In this document: in pieces, positions 53,460-62,831 of the stretch
How positions within the stretch are numbered: position 1 is the stretch's first letter
Layout: every line of letters starts with the position of its first letter
NCBI RefSeq assembly: GCF_037039395.1
Contig: NZ_CP146242.1
Coordinates: 372,001-436,000, forward strand
DNA from: Agrobacterium vitis
Lineage (GTDB): Bacteria; Pseudomonadota; Alphaproteobacteria; Rhizobiales; Rhizobiaceae
Reading direction: 5' to 3'
DNA: 64,000 nucleotides
Translations under genes and position numbers: made by a program
The notes under the pieces: model-generated
What the model was told of the DNA's origin: nothing
What the model saw: only the letters and a program-made list of their open reading frames with translations
Databases searched by the model: none

Positions 53460-54443
53460 TTAGTCCCTTGGAAACTCCAGGCCCATTTCACGGAACCGCT
53501 CGGGATCGTTGCCCCAGTTTTCACGGACTTTCACGAACAGGAACAGGTGGACCGTCTGCTCGAGAATCTCCGACATTTCCTTGCGCGAACTGGTGGAGAT
53601 CGACTTGATGGCATCGCCATTCTTGCCGAGCACGATCTTCTTCTGGCTGTCGCGCTCGACATAGATCACCTGCTCGATTCTGACCGAGCCGTCCTTGCGC
53701 TCTTCCCATTTCTCGGTTTCGACATGGGAGGAATAAGGCAATTCCTGATGCAGGCGCAGGAAGAGTTTTTCACGGGTGATTTCCGCCGCCAGCTGGCGCA
53801 TCGGCAGATCGGAAATCTGATCCTCCGGATAGTACCAGGGGCCTTCCGGAAGATAATCGGCCAGATAATCCATCACGTCCTGGCAACCAGAACCGTTGGT
53901 GGCGGAGATCATGAAGGTGCGCTCGAATTTGACCGCCTCGTTGGCGGTGGAGGCCAGTTTCAGCAGATCCTCATGACGAACCTGGTCGATCTTGTTCAGC
54001 ACCAGGATTTTCGGCTGATGCACATCCTTCAGCGCTTCCAGAATGGCTTCGCCATCGCCGCGCAATCCGCGTTCACTGTCGATCAACAACAGGATCACAT
54101 CCGCATCCTTGGCCCCGCCCCAGGCGGATGTCACCATGGCGCGGTCCAGCTTGCGGCGCGGCTTGAAAATGCCGGGCGTGTCCATGAAGACGATCTGGGC
54201 ATTGTTATGGATGGCGATGCCGCGCATGACGGCGCGCGTCGTCTGCACCTTATGGCTGACGATCGACACCTTGGCACCCACAAACCGGTTCACCAGGGTC
54301 GACTTGCCAGCATTGGTGGGACCGATCAGGGCGACGAAGCCGGAATGGGTCGGACGAACAGCAGCCGCGTCTTCGGCCACGGTACCCGCAACGGTGTCTG
54401 CGATCTGGCCATCGCCAGCCGGTTGGTTTTCATGCTCGGTCAT
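53460..54443 (-). CDS. era: GTPase Era
   Basis: A 327-residue GTPase. G1 is GPTNAGKST, G3 DTPGIFKPRRKLD, G4 LNKIDQV and G5 MISATNG. The C-terminal KH domain contains VIYVERDSQKKIVLGKNGDAIKSI. Era binds 16S rRNA 3' end in 30S assembly. The start is either ATG 54443 (MTEHENQP) or ATG 54449 (two residues longer); both sit right after the rnc stop. A polar ~35-residue N-terminal extension precedes the G domain. Minus-strand operon lepB-rnc-era. Confidence 0.95.
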   Translation of the reverse strand: MTEHENQPAGDGQIADTVAGTVAEDAAAVRPTHSGFVALIGPTNAGKSTLVNRFVGAKVSIVSHKVQTTRAVMRGIAIHNNAQIVFMDTPGIFKPRRKLDRAMVTSAWGGAKDADVILLLIDSERGLRGDGEAILEALKDVHQPKILVLNKIDQVRHEDLLKLASTANEAVKFERTFMISATNGSGCQDVMDYLADYLPEGPWYYPEDQISDLPMRQLAAEITREKLFLRLHQELPYSSHVETEKWEERKDGSVRIEQVIYVERDSQKKIVLGKNGDAIKSISTSSRKEMSEILEQTVHLFLFVKVRENWGNDPERFREMGLEFPRD

Positions 54444-54453
54444 TGTCATCCAA

Positions 54454-55173
54454 TCAATCTGAGGCGGCGGATCTCGTCCACACGCCTTCTCTTTCCAGCA
54501 ACCGGGTCGCCGCCGCCTGTTCTGCGGCGCGCTTCGACCGGTCAATTCCGGTTTCCGGCTGCAGCTTGCCGATTTCCACCGTGACCGTGAAGCTCGGATC
54601 ATGATCCGGTCCGGAGCGGTCCGCAACCCGGTAGACCGGGGTCGCTGCAAATTTTGCGTGTGCCCATTCCTGTAGCTCGGTCTTGGCGTCACGTCGACCG
54701 GCATCCTGCCGGGAGGCACGCTCAGCCCAGAACTTCAACACGAAGGCACGCGCCGCTTCCAGTCCGGCATCCAGATAAATGGCGGCAATCAGGCTTTCCA
54801 CCACATCGGCCCGCACATTCAGCATGTTCTTGTCGGTCAGCTTTTTGACGTCAGCGCCGGTGCGGATATAGCGATGCAGCTGGATTTCATCGGCCACCGC
54901 CGCACAGGTCTCCGCGCTGACCAATTGGTTCAGCCGCACCGACAACTCGCCTTCGGTGGCAGCGCGAAACACCTTGAACAAATGCTCGGCCACGCAAAGG
55001 CCAAGCACCCGGTCGCCCAGGAATTCCAGGCGCTCATAATCGCTGCCCTTGGCGGGTCGGGCGCTGGAATGGGTCAGCGCCTTGTCCAGCCGTTCCTTGC
55101 CGATAAAGCGGTAGCCGATCACGGCCTCCACTTTTTCGCGTTCCTCAGCAGTCAGGGCCTTGGGAGCCTTCAT
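54454..55173 (-). CDS. rnc: ribonuclease III
   Basis: A 239-residue enzyme. The catalytic signature ERLEFLGDRVLGL and the second metal block NVRADVVESLIAAIYLD are intact. A C-terminal double-stranded RNA binding domain (KTELQEWAHAKFAATPVY ending SKRAAEQAAATRLLE) follows. It processes rRNA and other structured RNA. The start at 55173 overlaps the lepB stop by 4 bases (ATGA). Confidence 0.96.
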   Translation of the reverse strand: MKAPKALTAEEREKVEAVIGYRFIGKERLDKALTHSSARPAKGSDYERLEFLGDRVLGLCVAEHLFKVFRAATEGELSVRLNQLVSAETCAAVADEIQLHRYIRTGADVKKLTDKNMLNVRADVVESLIAAIYLDAGLEAARAFVLKFWAERASRQDAGRRDAKTELQEWAHAKFAATPVYRVADRSGPDHDPSFTVTVEIGKLQPETGIDRSKRAAEQAAATRLLEREGVWTRSAASD

Positions 55174-55928
55174 TGAACAACCTTGAACAAACGGTCCCAC
55201 CGCATATTGGACGGCCATTTCCAAATTTCGCGGAAGGACGTGTTGTTGCCAAGCGAGAAGAAGATCACCGAGGCACGGCCGATCAGGTTTTCAGCCGGAA
55301 CCATGCCCACGTCGAAGCGACTATCAGCGGAATTATCGCGGTTATCGCCCATCATGAAATAATGACCGGCGGGAACGGTAAATTCACGGGTATTATCGCC
55401 AGCCGAATTCTGCACTTCATCCAGTGTGTCGTAATTGACGCCATTATCAAGCGTTTCGCGGAACACAGGCACGTCGCGCCCGGCATCCATCCGATAATCG
55501 GAGGTAAAGGTTCCATCCGGCACTTTCGGTATCGGCTTGCCATTCACCAGCAACACGCCATCCGTCACCTGGATACGGTCGCCCGGCAAACCGACAAGGC
55601 GCTTGATATAATCGATGTCAGGATTGGGCGGAAAGCGGAAGACGACGACATCGCCGCGCTTGGGCTCACTCGCCAGAATACGGCCGGAGAACAGATCGAG
55701 GGAAAAAGGCAGCGAATATTTCGAATAGCCGTAGGAGAACTTGTTGACGAAGATATAATCACCCACCAGCAGCGTCGGCATCATCGAGCCGGACGGAATG
55801 GTGAAAGGCTGGAACAGCACGGTGCGGATCACCATGGCAAGCACCAGCGCCTGAATGATGACCTTGATGTTCTCCCAAAGGGCATTCTGCTTCTTTTCGA
55901 CTTTATCCGTCACGCCGGTCTCTTTCAT
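55170..55928 (-). CDS. lepB: signal peptidase I
   Basis: A 252-residue membrane protease. The transmembrane anchor IIQALVLAMVIRTVLF is followed by the catalytic Ser in TIPSGSMMPTLLVGDY, the Lys in RGDVVVFRFPPNPDIDYIKR (KR pair), and GDNRDNSADSR. It removes signal peptides in the periplasm. The ATG at 55928 lacks a strong Shine-Dalgarno; GTG codon 6 is a possible alternative. A palindrome CGTCAG-T-CTGACG lies 5 bases upstream (55933-55945). acpS, a common upstream neighbour in rhizobia, is absent here. Confidence 0.95.
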   Translation of the reverse strand: MKETGVTDKVEKKQNALWENIKVIIQALVLAMVIRTVLFQPFTIPSGSMMPTLLVGDYIFVNKFSYGYSKYSLPFSLDLFSGRILASEPKRGDVVVFRFPPNPDIDYIKRLVGLPGDRIQVTDGVLLVNGKPIPKVPDGTFTSDYRMDAGRDVPVFRETLDNGVNYDTLDEVQNSAGDNTREFTVPAGHYFMMGDNRDNSADSRFDVGMVPAENLIGRASVIFFSLGNNTSFREIWKWPSNMRWDRLFKVVQ

Positions 55929-56467
55929 AATTCGTCAGTCTGACGTTTCTCTAGTCGTTTCAGGCCGACCCGGCAACGGCAAAACCGTTGCATCACGCGC
56001 TTGCGTCCCGATAACACGACAGGAACGCACACGGATCAGACAATTATCGTTGAGAAACGAACTTTAACGGGAAAGAAGCGGCATAGCGGGGGATCTTCGG
56101 TCTTCATCACAGTGCTGCCGATGTGCAGCCGTGAAACCAGGCAATCCCAGATAAATAGCAGCCAAGATGAGCAACGGACACGGATGCAAACACATGCCCC
56201 AGAAAACATCAGGCCCTAAAACATCAGAAATGTAATTTTGAAATTGGCCAGCACCCGAACGCATCGCGTTCGTCGGCGAGACCACCCAAAGACGATGGTC
56301 CCGTATCAGGAAGGCCATTCATGATGACCATTATTACACGACGTGGCTGGATGCCCCGTCTTTATTCACAAGCCCCGGCAAGACCGCGACCTTTTTCTCG
56401 ACATCCAATTTCGCCTCACCCGGCATAGCTGATTTCACAGGTCAGCCATGCGCCCGGCGTATAGCGA
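55929..56467. other. long intergenic region upstream of lepB
   Basis: 539 bases between the lepB start and the 50-aa gene, with no credible gene. It contains a 6-bp palindrome at 55933-55945 and a perfect 7-bp stem CGAACGC-ATC-GCGTTCG at 56256-56272. It is unusual because acpS and pdxJ often lie here in related genomes (recalled). Confidence 0.5.
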
Positions 56468-56620
56468 TTAACGGATGCGACGGAACAGGCCACCATCGAT
56501 TTCGCGCTGGCGATATTCCAGATCCAGGCGGTCATGAGCAGCGTTCAGATAAGCCATTTCACGTTCCTGGGCAGTCGGGACGCGCAGGGCGCGGGCAAAT
56601 TTGCGAATAGGACCAAACAT
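56468..56620 (-). CDS. DUF3563-like small protein (50 aa)
   Basis: A 50-residue basic ORF beginning MFGPIRKFARALRVPTAQER and continuing EMAYLNAAHDRLDLEYRQRE, ending IDGGLFRRIR. The pattern of a short charged helix with a LE-RQREID segment is that of small DUF3563/DUF1127-neighbour proteins common in Rhizobiales. AGAGAGA lies upstream as a weak ribosome site. The longer reading (from 56725) adds hydrophobic Cys-rich residues without support. Confidence 0.7.
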   Translation of the reverse strand: MFGPIRKFARALRVPTAQEREMAYLNAAHDRLDLEYRQREIDGGLFRRIR

Positions 56621-56922
56621 TGTCTTATCTCTCTGTGTTTGTTTCGATGACCTCAATATACGAGTGCACTGCACAAAGAACCAGAGACAAGGCGCGTTGC
56701 CAGCCATGCGCAAGATGCATAGCATCGTTAAAAACCGAAGAATTTAGCCAGAAACTGCACGAAATTTGATCAGGAACAAGGCGCCGATGTTAAAATATTG
56801 GCAACACCGCCGAGGTCGACGGTGTCCATTTGAGAGCGCCAGGCGTTTTATAAAGCGTACCTATAGCGCTGTACCGCTTTATATCTGCTGCGTAATTTCA
56901 ATTGAAGGCGTCAATCCGAACC
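56621..56922. other. intergenic region between rsh and the DUF3563-like gene
   Basis: 302 bases, AT-rich for the window, with no credible gene. It should hold the promoter of the 50-aa gene and the 3' end of the rsh transcript; I see no clear terminator. Confidence 0.45.
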
Positions 56923-59163
56923 TCAGTCATAGACCCGTTTGGCGGTTGCCACGCAATCCAGCTCCTTCAGCTGCGACAAAAGCTGGTTAAGCTGGCGCAG
57001 GTCCCAGACATCCAGATCGAAGGCCATTTCGGTGAAATCGGCAGCGACGCGCATCATGGACAGAAGCCGGATATTGATGTCCAGCCCGGCAATCAACTGC
57101 GCCACCTTGGCCAACGTGCCTGGCTCGTTGATGGCGTTGATCAGGATGCGGGAATGGAAGCGCGACTTGTTGGCCTCATCCAGATCCCAGCGGACATCGA
57201 TCCAGCGCTCCGGCTCGTCATCATATTTCTGCAAGGCAGACGCCTGGATCGGATAGATGATGATCCCCTTGCCGTCTTCCATGATGCCGACAATCCGGTC
57301 GCCGGGAACGGCACCGGCTGCGGAGAAATGCACTTCGAGATTACCGGCAAGCCCCCGGATCGGCAGCGGATCCAGCTCCTCCCCCAGACTGCCATCGGCA
57401 GGTTTTGCGGCGTCAGATGCCTTCTTGCCTTGCGGCAGCTTGAACATCATGCCGCTGGCTGAGCGCATGTTGAACCAGCCGTCGTCCATGGCGGGCTTTA
57501 CCGTAACGCGCTCGTCCTGATAATCGGGGAAAACGGCGCGCAGCACATCGAGCGAAGACACTTCACCGCGCCCGACAGCCGCGATGGCATCCTCGACATC
57601 CTTATGGCCCAGCCTGTGCAGAACCGGTTTCAGGATCTCGCGGGAAAACGTCTTGCCCGCCCGCTCGAAGGTTCGTTCCAGGATTCGGTAGCCAAGGCCG
57701 GAATATTGCTTGCGGATCGCCATGCGGGTGGCGCGGCGGATGGCGGCGCGGGCCTTGCCGGTGACGACAATCTCTTCCCAGGCCGCCGGCGGCACCTGAA
57801 CGCCGGAGCGGATAATCTCCACCTCATCGCCATTGGCAAGGCGAGTGACCAGCGGCATGATCCGGCCATTGATCTTGGCGCCGACGGTGGTATCGCCGAT
57901 ATTGGTATGAACCGCATAGGCAAAGTCGATCGGCGTGGCACCGCGCGGCAGGGCGATCAGCTTGCCCTTTGGGGTAAAGCAGAACACCTGGTCCTGGAAC
58001 AGTTCCAGCTTGGTATGTTCGAGAAATTCTTCAGGATTGTTGGCTTCCGCCAGGGCTTCGATCGTGTGACGCAGCCAGGAATAGGCATTGCTTTCACGCG
58101 ACAGCAGCTCGCCTTCGCCACCGCCCTCGCCATCCTTGTAGAGCGCATGGGCGGCGATGCCGTATTCGGCGATTTCATGCATGCGGTGGGTGCGGATCTG
58201 CAACTCGATACGCTGGCGCGACGGGCCGACGATGGTGGTGTGCAGCGACCGGTAATCGTTCTGCTTCGGCGTCGAGATATAGTCCTTGAACCGGCCAGGC
58301 ACCACCCGCCAGCGGGTATGGACAATGCCAAGCGCCCGGTAACAGGCCGCAACGCCATCGACCAGGATGCGGAAACCGTAGACATCCGAAAGCTGCTCGA
58401 AGGACAGCGATTTGGACTGCATCTTGCGAAACACCGAATAGGGTTTCTTCTGGCGACCCTTCACCGAGGCCTGGAGCAGACCATTGGCGACCAGCAGATC
58501 GCTCAACTCGTCTTCGATCTTCTTGATCAGCCCTTCGTTTCGCCGGGAAAGCTCTTCCAGCCGCTTGGTAACGGTCTCATAGGCTTCGGGATTGATATAG
58601 CGGAAGGACAGGTCCTCCAGCTCGTCGCGCATGTCCTGCATACCCATGCGACCGGCCAGAGGCGCATAGATTTCCATGGTTTCCTCGGAAATCCGGGCGC
58701 GCTTGTCTGGGCGCATATGCTCCAGCGTGCGCATATTGTGCAGGCGGTCGGCCAGTTTGACCAACAGAACCCGCACATCGTCGGAAATCGCCAGCAGCAG
58801 CTTGCGCAGGTTTTCGGCCTGCTTGGCTTTCTTGGTAACGAGATCGAGTTTCTTGAGCTTGGTCAGGCCCTCGACGAGCCGGCCGATATCCTCGCCGAAC
58901 AATTCGTCGATTTCGGCCCTGGTCGCCGTGGTATCCTCGATCGTGTCATGCAGGAGGGCAACGGCGATCGTCGACTCGTCCAGATGCATTTCGGTGAGGA
59001 TGGCGGCCACTTCCAGCGGATGGGAAATATAGGGATCGCCGCTGGCTCGCTTCTGCTGGCCATGTTTCTGCATGGCGTAGACATAGGCCTTGTTGAGCAA
59101 TGCTTCGTTGGCGTCGGGCTTGTACTTCTGTACCCGCTCCACGAGCTCATACTGCCGCATCAT
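56923..59163 (-). CDS. rsh: bifunctional (p)ppGpp synthetase/hydrolase
   Basis: A 746-residue stringent-response enzyme. The N-terminal HD hydrolase domain (ISHPLEVAAILTEMHLDEST, VALLHDTIEDT) is followed by the RelA_SpoT synthetase region (LSDVYGFRILVDGVAACY, DYISTPKQNDYRSLHT), a TGS domain (VFCFTPKGKLIALPRGATP), a helical region, and a C-terminal ACT domain (ILINAINEPGTLAKVAQLIA). Rhizobia typically have one such long RSH. The ATG at 59163 begins MMRQYELVERVQKY; an ATG one codon later is equally possible. It follows rpoZ on the minus strand by 158 bases. Confidence 0.96.
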   Translation of the reverse strand: MMRQYELVERVQKYKPDANEALLNKAYVYAMQKHGQQKRASGDPYISHPLEVAAILTEMHLDESTIAVALLHDTIEDTTATRAEIDELFGEDIGRLVEGLTKLKKLDLVTKKAKQAENLRKLLLAISDDVRVLLVKLADRLHNMRTLEHMRPDKRARISEETMEIYAPLAGRMGMQDMRDELEDLSFRYINPEAYETVTKRLEELSRRNEGLIKKIEDELSDLLVANGLLQASVKGRQKKPYSVFRKMQSKSLSFEQLSDVYGFRILVDGVAACYRALGIVHTRWRVVPGRFKDYISTPKQNDYRSLHTTIVGPSRQRIELQIRTHRMHEIAEYGIAAHALYKDGEGGGEGELLSRESNAYSWLRHTIEALAEANNPEEFLEHTKLELFQDQVFCFTPKGKLIALPRGATPIDFAYAVHTNIGDTTVGAKINGRIMPLVTRLANGDEVEIIRSGVQVPPAAWEEIVVTGKARAAIRRATRMAIRKQYSGLGYRILERTFERAGKTFSREILKPVLHRLGHKDVEDAIAAVGRGEVSSLDVLRAVFPDYQDERVTVKPAMDDGWFNMRSASGMMFKLPQGKKASDAAKPADGSLGEELDPLPIRGLAGNLEVHFSAAGAVPGDRIVGIMEDGKGIIIYPIQASALQKYDDEPERWIDVRWDLDEANKSRFHSRILINAINEPGTLAKVAQLIAGLDINIRLLSMMRVAADFTEMAFDLDVWDLRQLNQLLSQLKELDCVATAKRVYD

Positions 59164-59285
59164 GCCAAGGCTACTCCATCAATCGAAAAACAGGCCACAA
59201 GAACGCTGGTCGAGGACGCACTCTCAAAAGAAAAAGCGCGCCAACCTTCCGATTGACGCACAGAGAGTTTGAAAGATCGGACCAC

Positions 59286-59311
59286 CTCAAGACCGGTACG
59301 CCGATCTTGAG
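59286..59311 (-). other. stem-loop between rpoZ and rsh
   Basis: An 11-bp stem with one G-T pair (CTCAAGACCGG at 59286-59296, CCGATCTTGAG at 59301-59311) and a 4-base loop. On the minus strand it lies 10 bases after the rpoZ stop. There is no T-run, so it may be an RNA-processing or attenuation site instead of a full terminator. Confidence 0.55.
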
Positions 59312-59321
59312 ACTTCGGCAA

Positions 59322-59720
59322 TCAGTAATCGTCGCTCTTTTCCGGCGGAACAAGGCCCTCGATGCCGGCCAGCAGCTCTTCTTCCGACATCTGGTCGAAG
59401 GCTACGGTTTCCGGCATTTCGTCCTCGTCTTGCGAGCCGCTGGTCAGCTGGCCTTCGGCAACGGAAGCAGCATCCTGTTCCGGCTCGTCGACTTCGACAT
59501 GCTTTTGCAGGGAATGGATCAGATCTTCCTTCAGATCGTCCGGCGACAGGGTCTCATCGGCGATTTCGCGCAGGGCAACGACAGGATTCTTGTCATTGTC
59601 GCGGTCGATGGTGATCTGGGCTCCCTGGGAGATCTGACGGGCGCGATGGCTTGCCAGCAGAACCAGTTCGAAACGGTTATCGACCTTGTCGATGCAATCT
59701 TCCACGGTGACGCGTGCCAT
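59322..59720 (-). CDS. rpoZ: RNA polymerase omega subunit
   Basis: A 132-residue omega subunit. [39 protein letters not shown] and [16 protein letters not shown] are the conserved parts. A long acidic tail (from [12 protein letters not shown]) is typical of alphaproteobacteria. It stabilises the beta' subunit and affects ppGpp response. The rpoZ-rsh pairing is widely conserved. Confidence 0.95.
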   Translation of the reverse strand: MARVTVEDCIDKVDNRFELVLLASHRARQISQGAQITIDRDNDKNPVVALREIADETLSPDDLKEDLIHSLQKHVEVDEPEQDAASVAEGQLTSGSQDEDEMPETVAFDQMSEEELLAGIEGLVPPEKSDDY

Positions 59721-60032
59721 GGTCTGTCCTTCTTTTTACTATTTAGTCCTGGGGGCTTTTAATATTTATTCCTGAGGGATTGACAGACCGGATACATGTA
59801 TTATCGCCGGAGTTCAAGTTTTTCCTGAGCGTCGTTTCAGCCGGACTCAACCTAGAAATTGTAAAAAAAAATGGAAACTAATAAAGATTCAATCAACAGG
59901 CGGTTGGAATATGCTCTATCGCTGGATACATAATTCATATATGATTAAATCATAATACATTGAGTCGGGTTGGAACCCGAGGCTGGCCGTAGATGATGCC
60001 GCGCTAATGTATATAACAAAGGATGTTGAAGG
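59721..60032. other. AT-rich intergenic region between rpoZ and the NYN gene
   Basis: 312 bases of unusually AT-rich sequence between two divergent genes. It contains a 15-bp palindrome at 59940-59954 and a short stem CGGGTT-GG-AACCCG at 59966-59979. It holds both promoters. No gene seen. Confidence 0.55.
59940..59954. promoter_or_regulatory. 15-bp AT-rich palindrome upstream of the NYN gene
   Basis: TATGATT-A-AATCATA, perfectly symmetric, 78 bases before the NYN gene start, in an AT-rich stretch. Candidate operator or bent promoter element. Confidence 0.4.
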
Positions 60033-60611
60033 ATGTTTGATCCGAGAGAAAAAATAGCGCTTTTCATAGACGGCGCAAATTTATATGCGGCTTCCAAAAG
60101 CCTTGGTTTCGATATCGACTACCGCAAGCTGCTCAAAGCATTTCAAAAGCGTGGTTATCTGCTGCGCGCTTACTATTACACCGCGTTGATCGAAGACCAG
60201 GAATATTCGTCGATCCGCCCTTTGATCGATTGGCTCGACTATAACGGCTACAAGGTCATTACCAAGCCGGCCAAGGAATTCACCGATTCCATGGGCCGTC
60301 GCAAGGTCAAGGGCAATATGGATATCGAACTGGCCATCGATGCGATGGAACAGTCCGAAACTGTGGATCATCTGGTGATATTCTCCGGCGACGGCGATTT
60401 TACCACGCTGGTCGAAGCTCTTCAGCGCAAGGGTCGCAAGGTTTCCGTGGTTTCGACCATGTCGACCCAGCCGCCGATGATTGCCGATGATCTTCGCCGC
60501 CAGGCCGATCACTTCATCGATCTCGTATCGCTGAAGGCTGAAATCGGTCGCGACCCAAGTGAACGGCCGATACGCCAGGTTGAACCTATGCTGGCCGAAC
60601 CGCAGATCTGA
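60033..60611 (+). CDS. NYN/LabA-type PIN-like nuclease domain protein
   Basis: A 192-residue protein. IALFIDGANLYAASKSLG is the first acidic site, KGNMDIELAIDAME and VIFSGDGDFTTLVEALQRKG are the others, forming the NYN/LabA PIN-like metal site. The family includes predicted RNases and the cyanobacterial clock protein LabA. Target is unknown. AGGATGTTGAAGG lies before the ATG. Genes of this family near rpoZ are common in rhizobia. Confidence 0.88.
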   Translation: MFDPREKIALFIDGANLYAASKSLGFDIDYRKLLKAFQKRGYLLRAYYYTALIEDQEYSSIRPLIDWLDYNGYKVITKPAKEFTDSMGRRKVKGNMDIELAIDAMEQSETVDHLVIFSGDGDFTTLVEALQRKGRKVSVVSTMSTQPPMIADDLRRQADHFIDLVSLKAEIGRDPSERPIRQVEPMLAEPQI

Positions 60612-61207
60612 TCGCCTACAGCGCCGTGCTCCAAATATGGCGCACTCAGTTTCGCTGTCGCGCGGCATATCTGCAGTACATTTATACCTGCTGTACAATG
60701 GGACGATCCTGGTTCAACCAGGGTCCCCTCTTCCACGGTCGGGCGAATGCCCCTTCGTGTTCTGCGCAGTGAAGCTGTGTGTTTTCTTGATAAAAAAATC
60801 TTCCGGCTCGGACAGGATGCGGCACCCGCAAGGTAGGTCGCGGCATGACTGTATCTGTTATCTATTCCGCATCGCAAGCTCAGCATATTCTAAGGGTTTT
60901 TGCGATAATTTCACGGTTTATCCGATCCTGGCGGACGAACGTTTCGGCTCGCCTTATTATCCTATTGTTAAATTTCTGAGCGTTACCTTTCCCATGGAAG
61001 ATGTGATCCTAACAGATCCACGACTGGGAGAATGATGACCGAAACCACAACCAGTGCGCGCTTTAATTGAGTTTTTTCCCTCGGTTAGCGACGTGGATAC
61101 CATGGGATGCAACGCGGACCTCTGTTATGAGTTGCGCAGTGCAAATCTCCGTTTTCAATGGTTGGTGATCATACGTTTTAAAACAGGATAAGAGACCAGG
61201 GTGTTTC
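60612..61207. other. 596-base intergenic region before the chemoreceptor gene
   Basis: A plus-strand open frame runs 60559-61035 but overlaps the NYN gene and gives no recognised protein; a later ATG at 60817 with GGACAGG upstream would give about 72 residues, unsupported. A short hairpin CCTGGTT..AACCAGG lies at 60708-60722. No RNA gene recognised. Confidence 0.45.
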
Positions 61208-62722
61208 ATGACTAATGCAACCGATGACAATGGCGATCTTCACAAGCGAATGGCTTTCCTCAAGCTGACGGCAAGCGATCTGCGGGTCGTCGCCGGCTTG
61301 CAGCCGATCATTGCCCATTCCATCGGTCCGACGCTGGACATCTTCTACCAGATCGCAAAACAGCATCCGGAAGCAGCCAAGTTCTTTTCCAGCGACAGCC
61401 ATATCGAACACGCCAAGCAGAAACAGATCCAGCATTGGAGCCACCTGCTTTCCGGCCATCTGGACGGCGCTTATGTTGCCTCGGCAACCACGATTGGTCG
61501 CACCCATGCCAAATTGGGCCTCGACCCACGCTGGTATATCGACGGCTATGGCCTGATTCTCTCAGGCCTGGTCACCGGCGTGCTGGAAGCAGAAATGCGT
61601 GGAACCGTGTTCGGCAGTCGCTTGAAGGGCGCCATTCCAAAAATCTCAGCGCTGATCCGCGCCACGATGCTGGACATGGATTTTGCCATTTCCACCTATG
61701 GCGAAGCATTGAGCGAGGAGCGCAGCAAAATTGCCGCGGAGCGCGCCAGGATCGAAGAAGAACAGCAACAGGCGCTCAGCGCGCTGGACAATGCATTGGC
61801 GGCGCTCAGCAGCGGCAATTTGACAGCGCAGATTACCACGCCGCTTGCGCCACAATATGAAGCCTTGCGCGGCAACTTCAACAAGGCCGTCGCCACCCTG
61901 GCCGGCGCTTTCGACGAAATCAGCCACGAGGCAGGCCAGGTCAATGCCAATACCCGTGAGCTGACCCGGGCGACCGACGACATGGCCAAGCGCACGGAAC
62001 AACAGGCCGCCGCCCTTGAAGAGACGGCTGCCGCGCTGGAGGAAATCAGCGTGATTGCCAAGCAATCGGCGCTGCGCAGCCGCGAAGCCCAGACGGTGGC
62101 CAGCGATGCCGCCGAGGCTGCTGGCAAATCCGCCGAGATCGTCGGCAATGCGGTCACGGCCATGAGCGCCATTGAGGAGAGTTCAAAGAAGATTTCTTCG
62201 ATCATCAGCGTTATCGACGAAATTTCCTTCCAGACCAATCTGCTGGCGCTGAATGCCGGGGTGGAAGCAGCGCGGGCGGGCGAGGCAGGCAAGGGTTTCG
62301 CGGTCGTGGCCCAGGAGGTGCGCGAACTGGCGCAGCGCTCCGCCAATGCCGCCAAGGAAATCAAGACGCTGATCGACCGCTCGTCGAAAGACGTCGCTAA
62401 TGGCGTGGCCCTGGTCAACCAGACGGGCGACGTCTTGCGTACCATCAGCGATCAGGTTCGCGAAGTAGACGGTCACATTGTAGCAATAGCCCAGGCCGCC
62501 CAGGAACAGGCGTCCGGCATGAGTGAAATCAATGCCGCGATTTCCAGCATGGACCAGTTGACCCAGCAGAATGCCTCGATGGTAGAGGAAACCAACGCCT
62601 CCACCCATACGCTGCAAGGCGTATCAGACCATCTGGCGTCGCTGCTGGCTCGTTTCCAGACTCAAGGGACGAAGGCGCATGCACCCCGTTCCGGTGCTTA
62701 TCATCAGAGCTATGCAGCCTGA
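61208..62722 (+). CDS. globin-coupled methyl-accepting chemotaxis protein (HemAT-like)
   Basis: A 504-residue soluble chemoreceptor. The N-terminal ~165 residues are a protoglobin-type sensor with a proximal His in the segment IGRTHAKLGLDPRWYIDGYG. A short coiled linker (about 170-200) leads to a methylation helix region (EQQAAALEETAAALEEISVI) and the conserved signalling tip ISFQTNLLALNAGVEAARAG with GKGFAVVAQEVRELAQRSA. There are no hydrophobic transmembrane helices, so it is cytoplasmic. It likely senses O2 for aerotaxis. ATG at 61208. Confidence 0.93.
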   Translation: MTNATDDNGDLHKRMAFLKLTASDLRVVAGLQPIIAHSIGPTLDIFYQIAKQHPEAAKFFSSDSHIEHAKQKQIQHWSHLLSGHLDGAYVASATTIGRTHAKLGLDPRWYIDGYGLILSGLVTGVLEAEMRGTVFGSRLKGAIPKISALIRATMLDMDFAISTYGEALSEERSKIAAERARIEEEQQQALSALDNALAALSSGNLTAQITTPLAPQYEALRGNFNKAVATLAGAFDEISHEAGQVNANTRELTRATDDMAKRTEQQAAALEETAAALEEISVIAKQSALRSREAQTVASDAAEAAGKSAEIVGNAVTAMSAIEESSKKISSIISVIDEISFQTNLLALNAGVEAARAGEAGKGFAVVAQEVRELAQRSANAAKEIKTLIDRSSKDVANGVALVNQTGDVLRTISDQVREVDGHIVAIAQAAQEQASGMSEINAAISSMDQLTQQNASMVEETNASTHTLQGVSDHLASLLARFQTQGTKAHAPRSGAYHQSYAA

Positions 62723-62769
62723 TGGCCGGATAAAATAAAACGGGTTATCCAGCCAAAACATTTTTGAGA

Positions 62770-62794
62770 ACGGGCATATCCATGCCCGTTTTTC
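62770..62794 (+). terminator. Rho-independent terminator after the chemoreceptor gene
   Basis: ACGGGCAT-ATCC-ATGCCCGT, a perfect 8-bp stem followed by TTTTT, 47 bases after the stop codon. Confidence 0.92.
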
Positions 62795-62831
62795 GGCGGC
62801 AGCATCCGGTAGAACGATGTAAAACCTGCTC

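Noticed and set aside
57604..59256. 550-codon plus-strand open frame
   Set aside because: Antisense to rsh; high-GC wobble bias produces such long shadows.
60700..60740. Possible tRNA-like element (GGTTCAACCAGG)
   Set aside because: There is no cloverleaf: acceptor and anticodon arms cannot be formed around it.
60817..61035. 72-codon ORF in the gap before the chemoreceptor
   Set aside because: Only a weak ribosome site, no hydrophobic or family pattern, and it continues an out-of-phase reading through the NYN gene.
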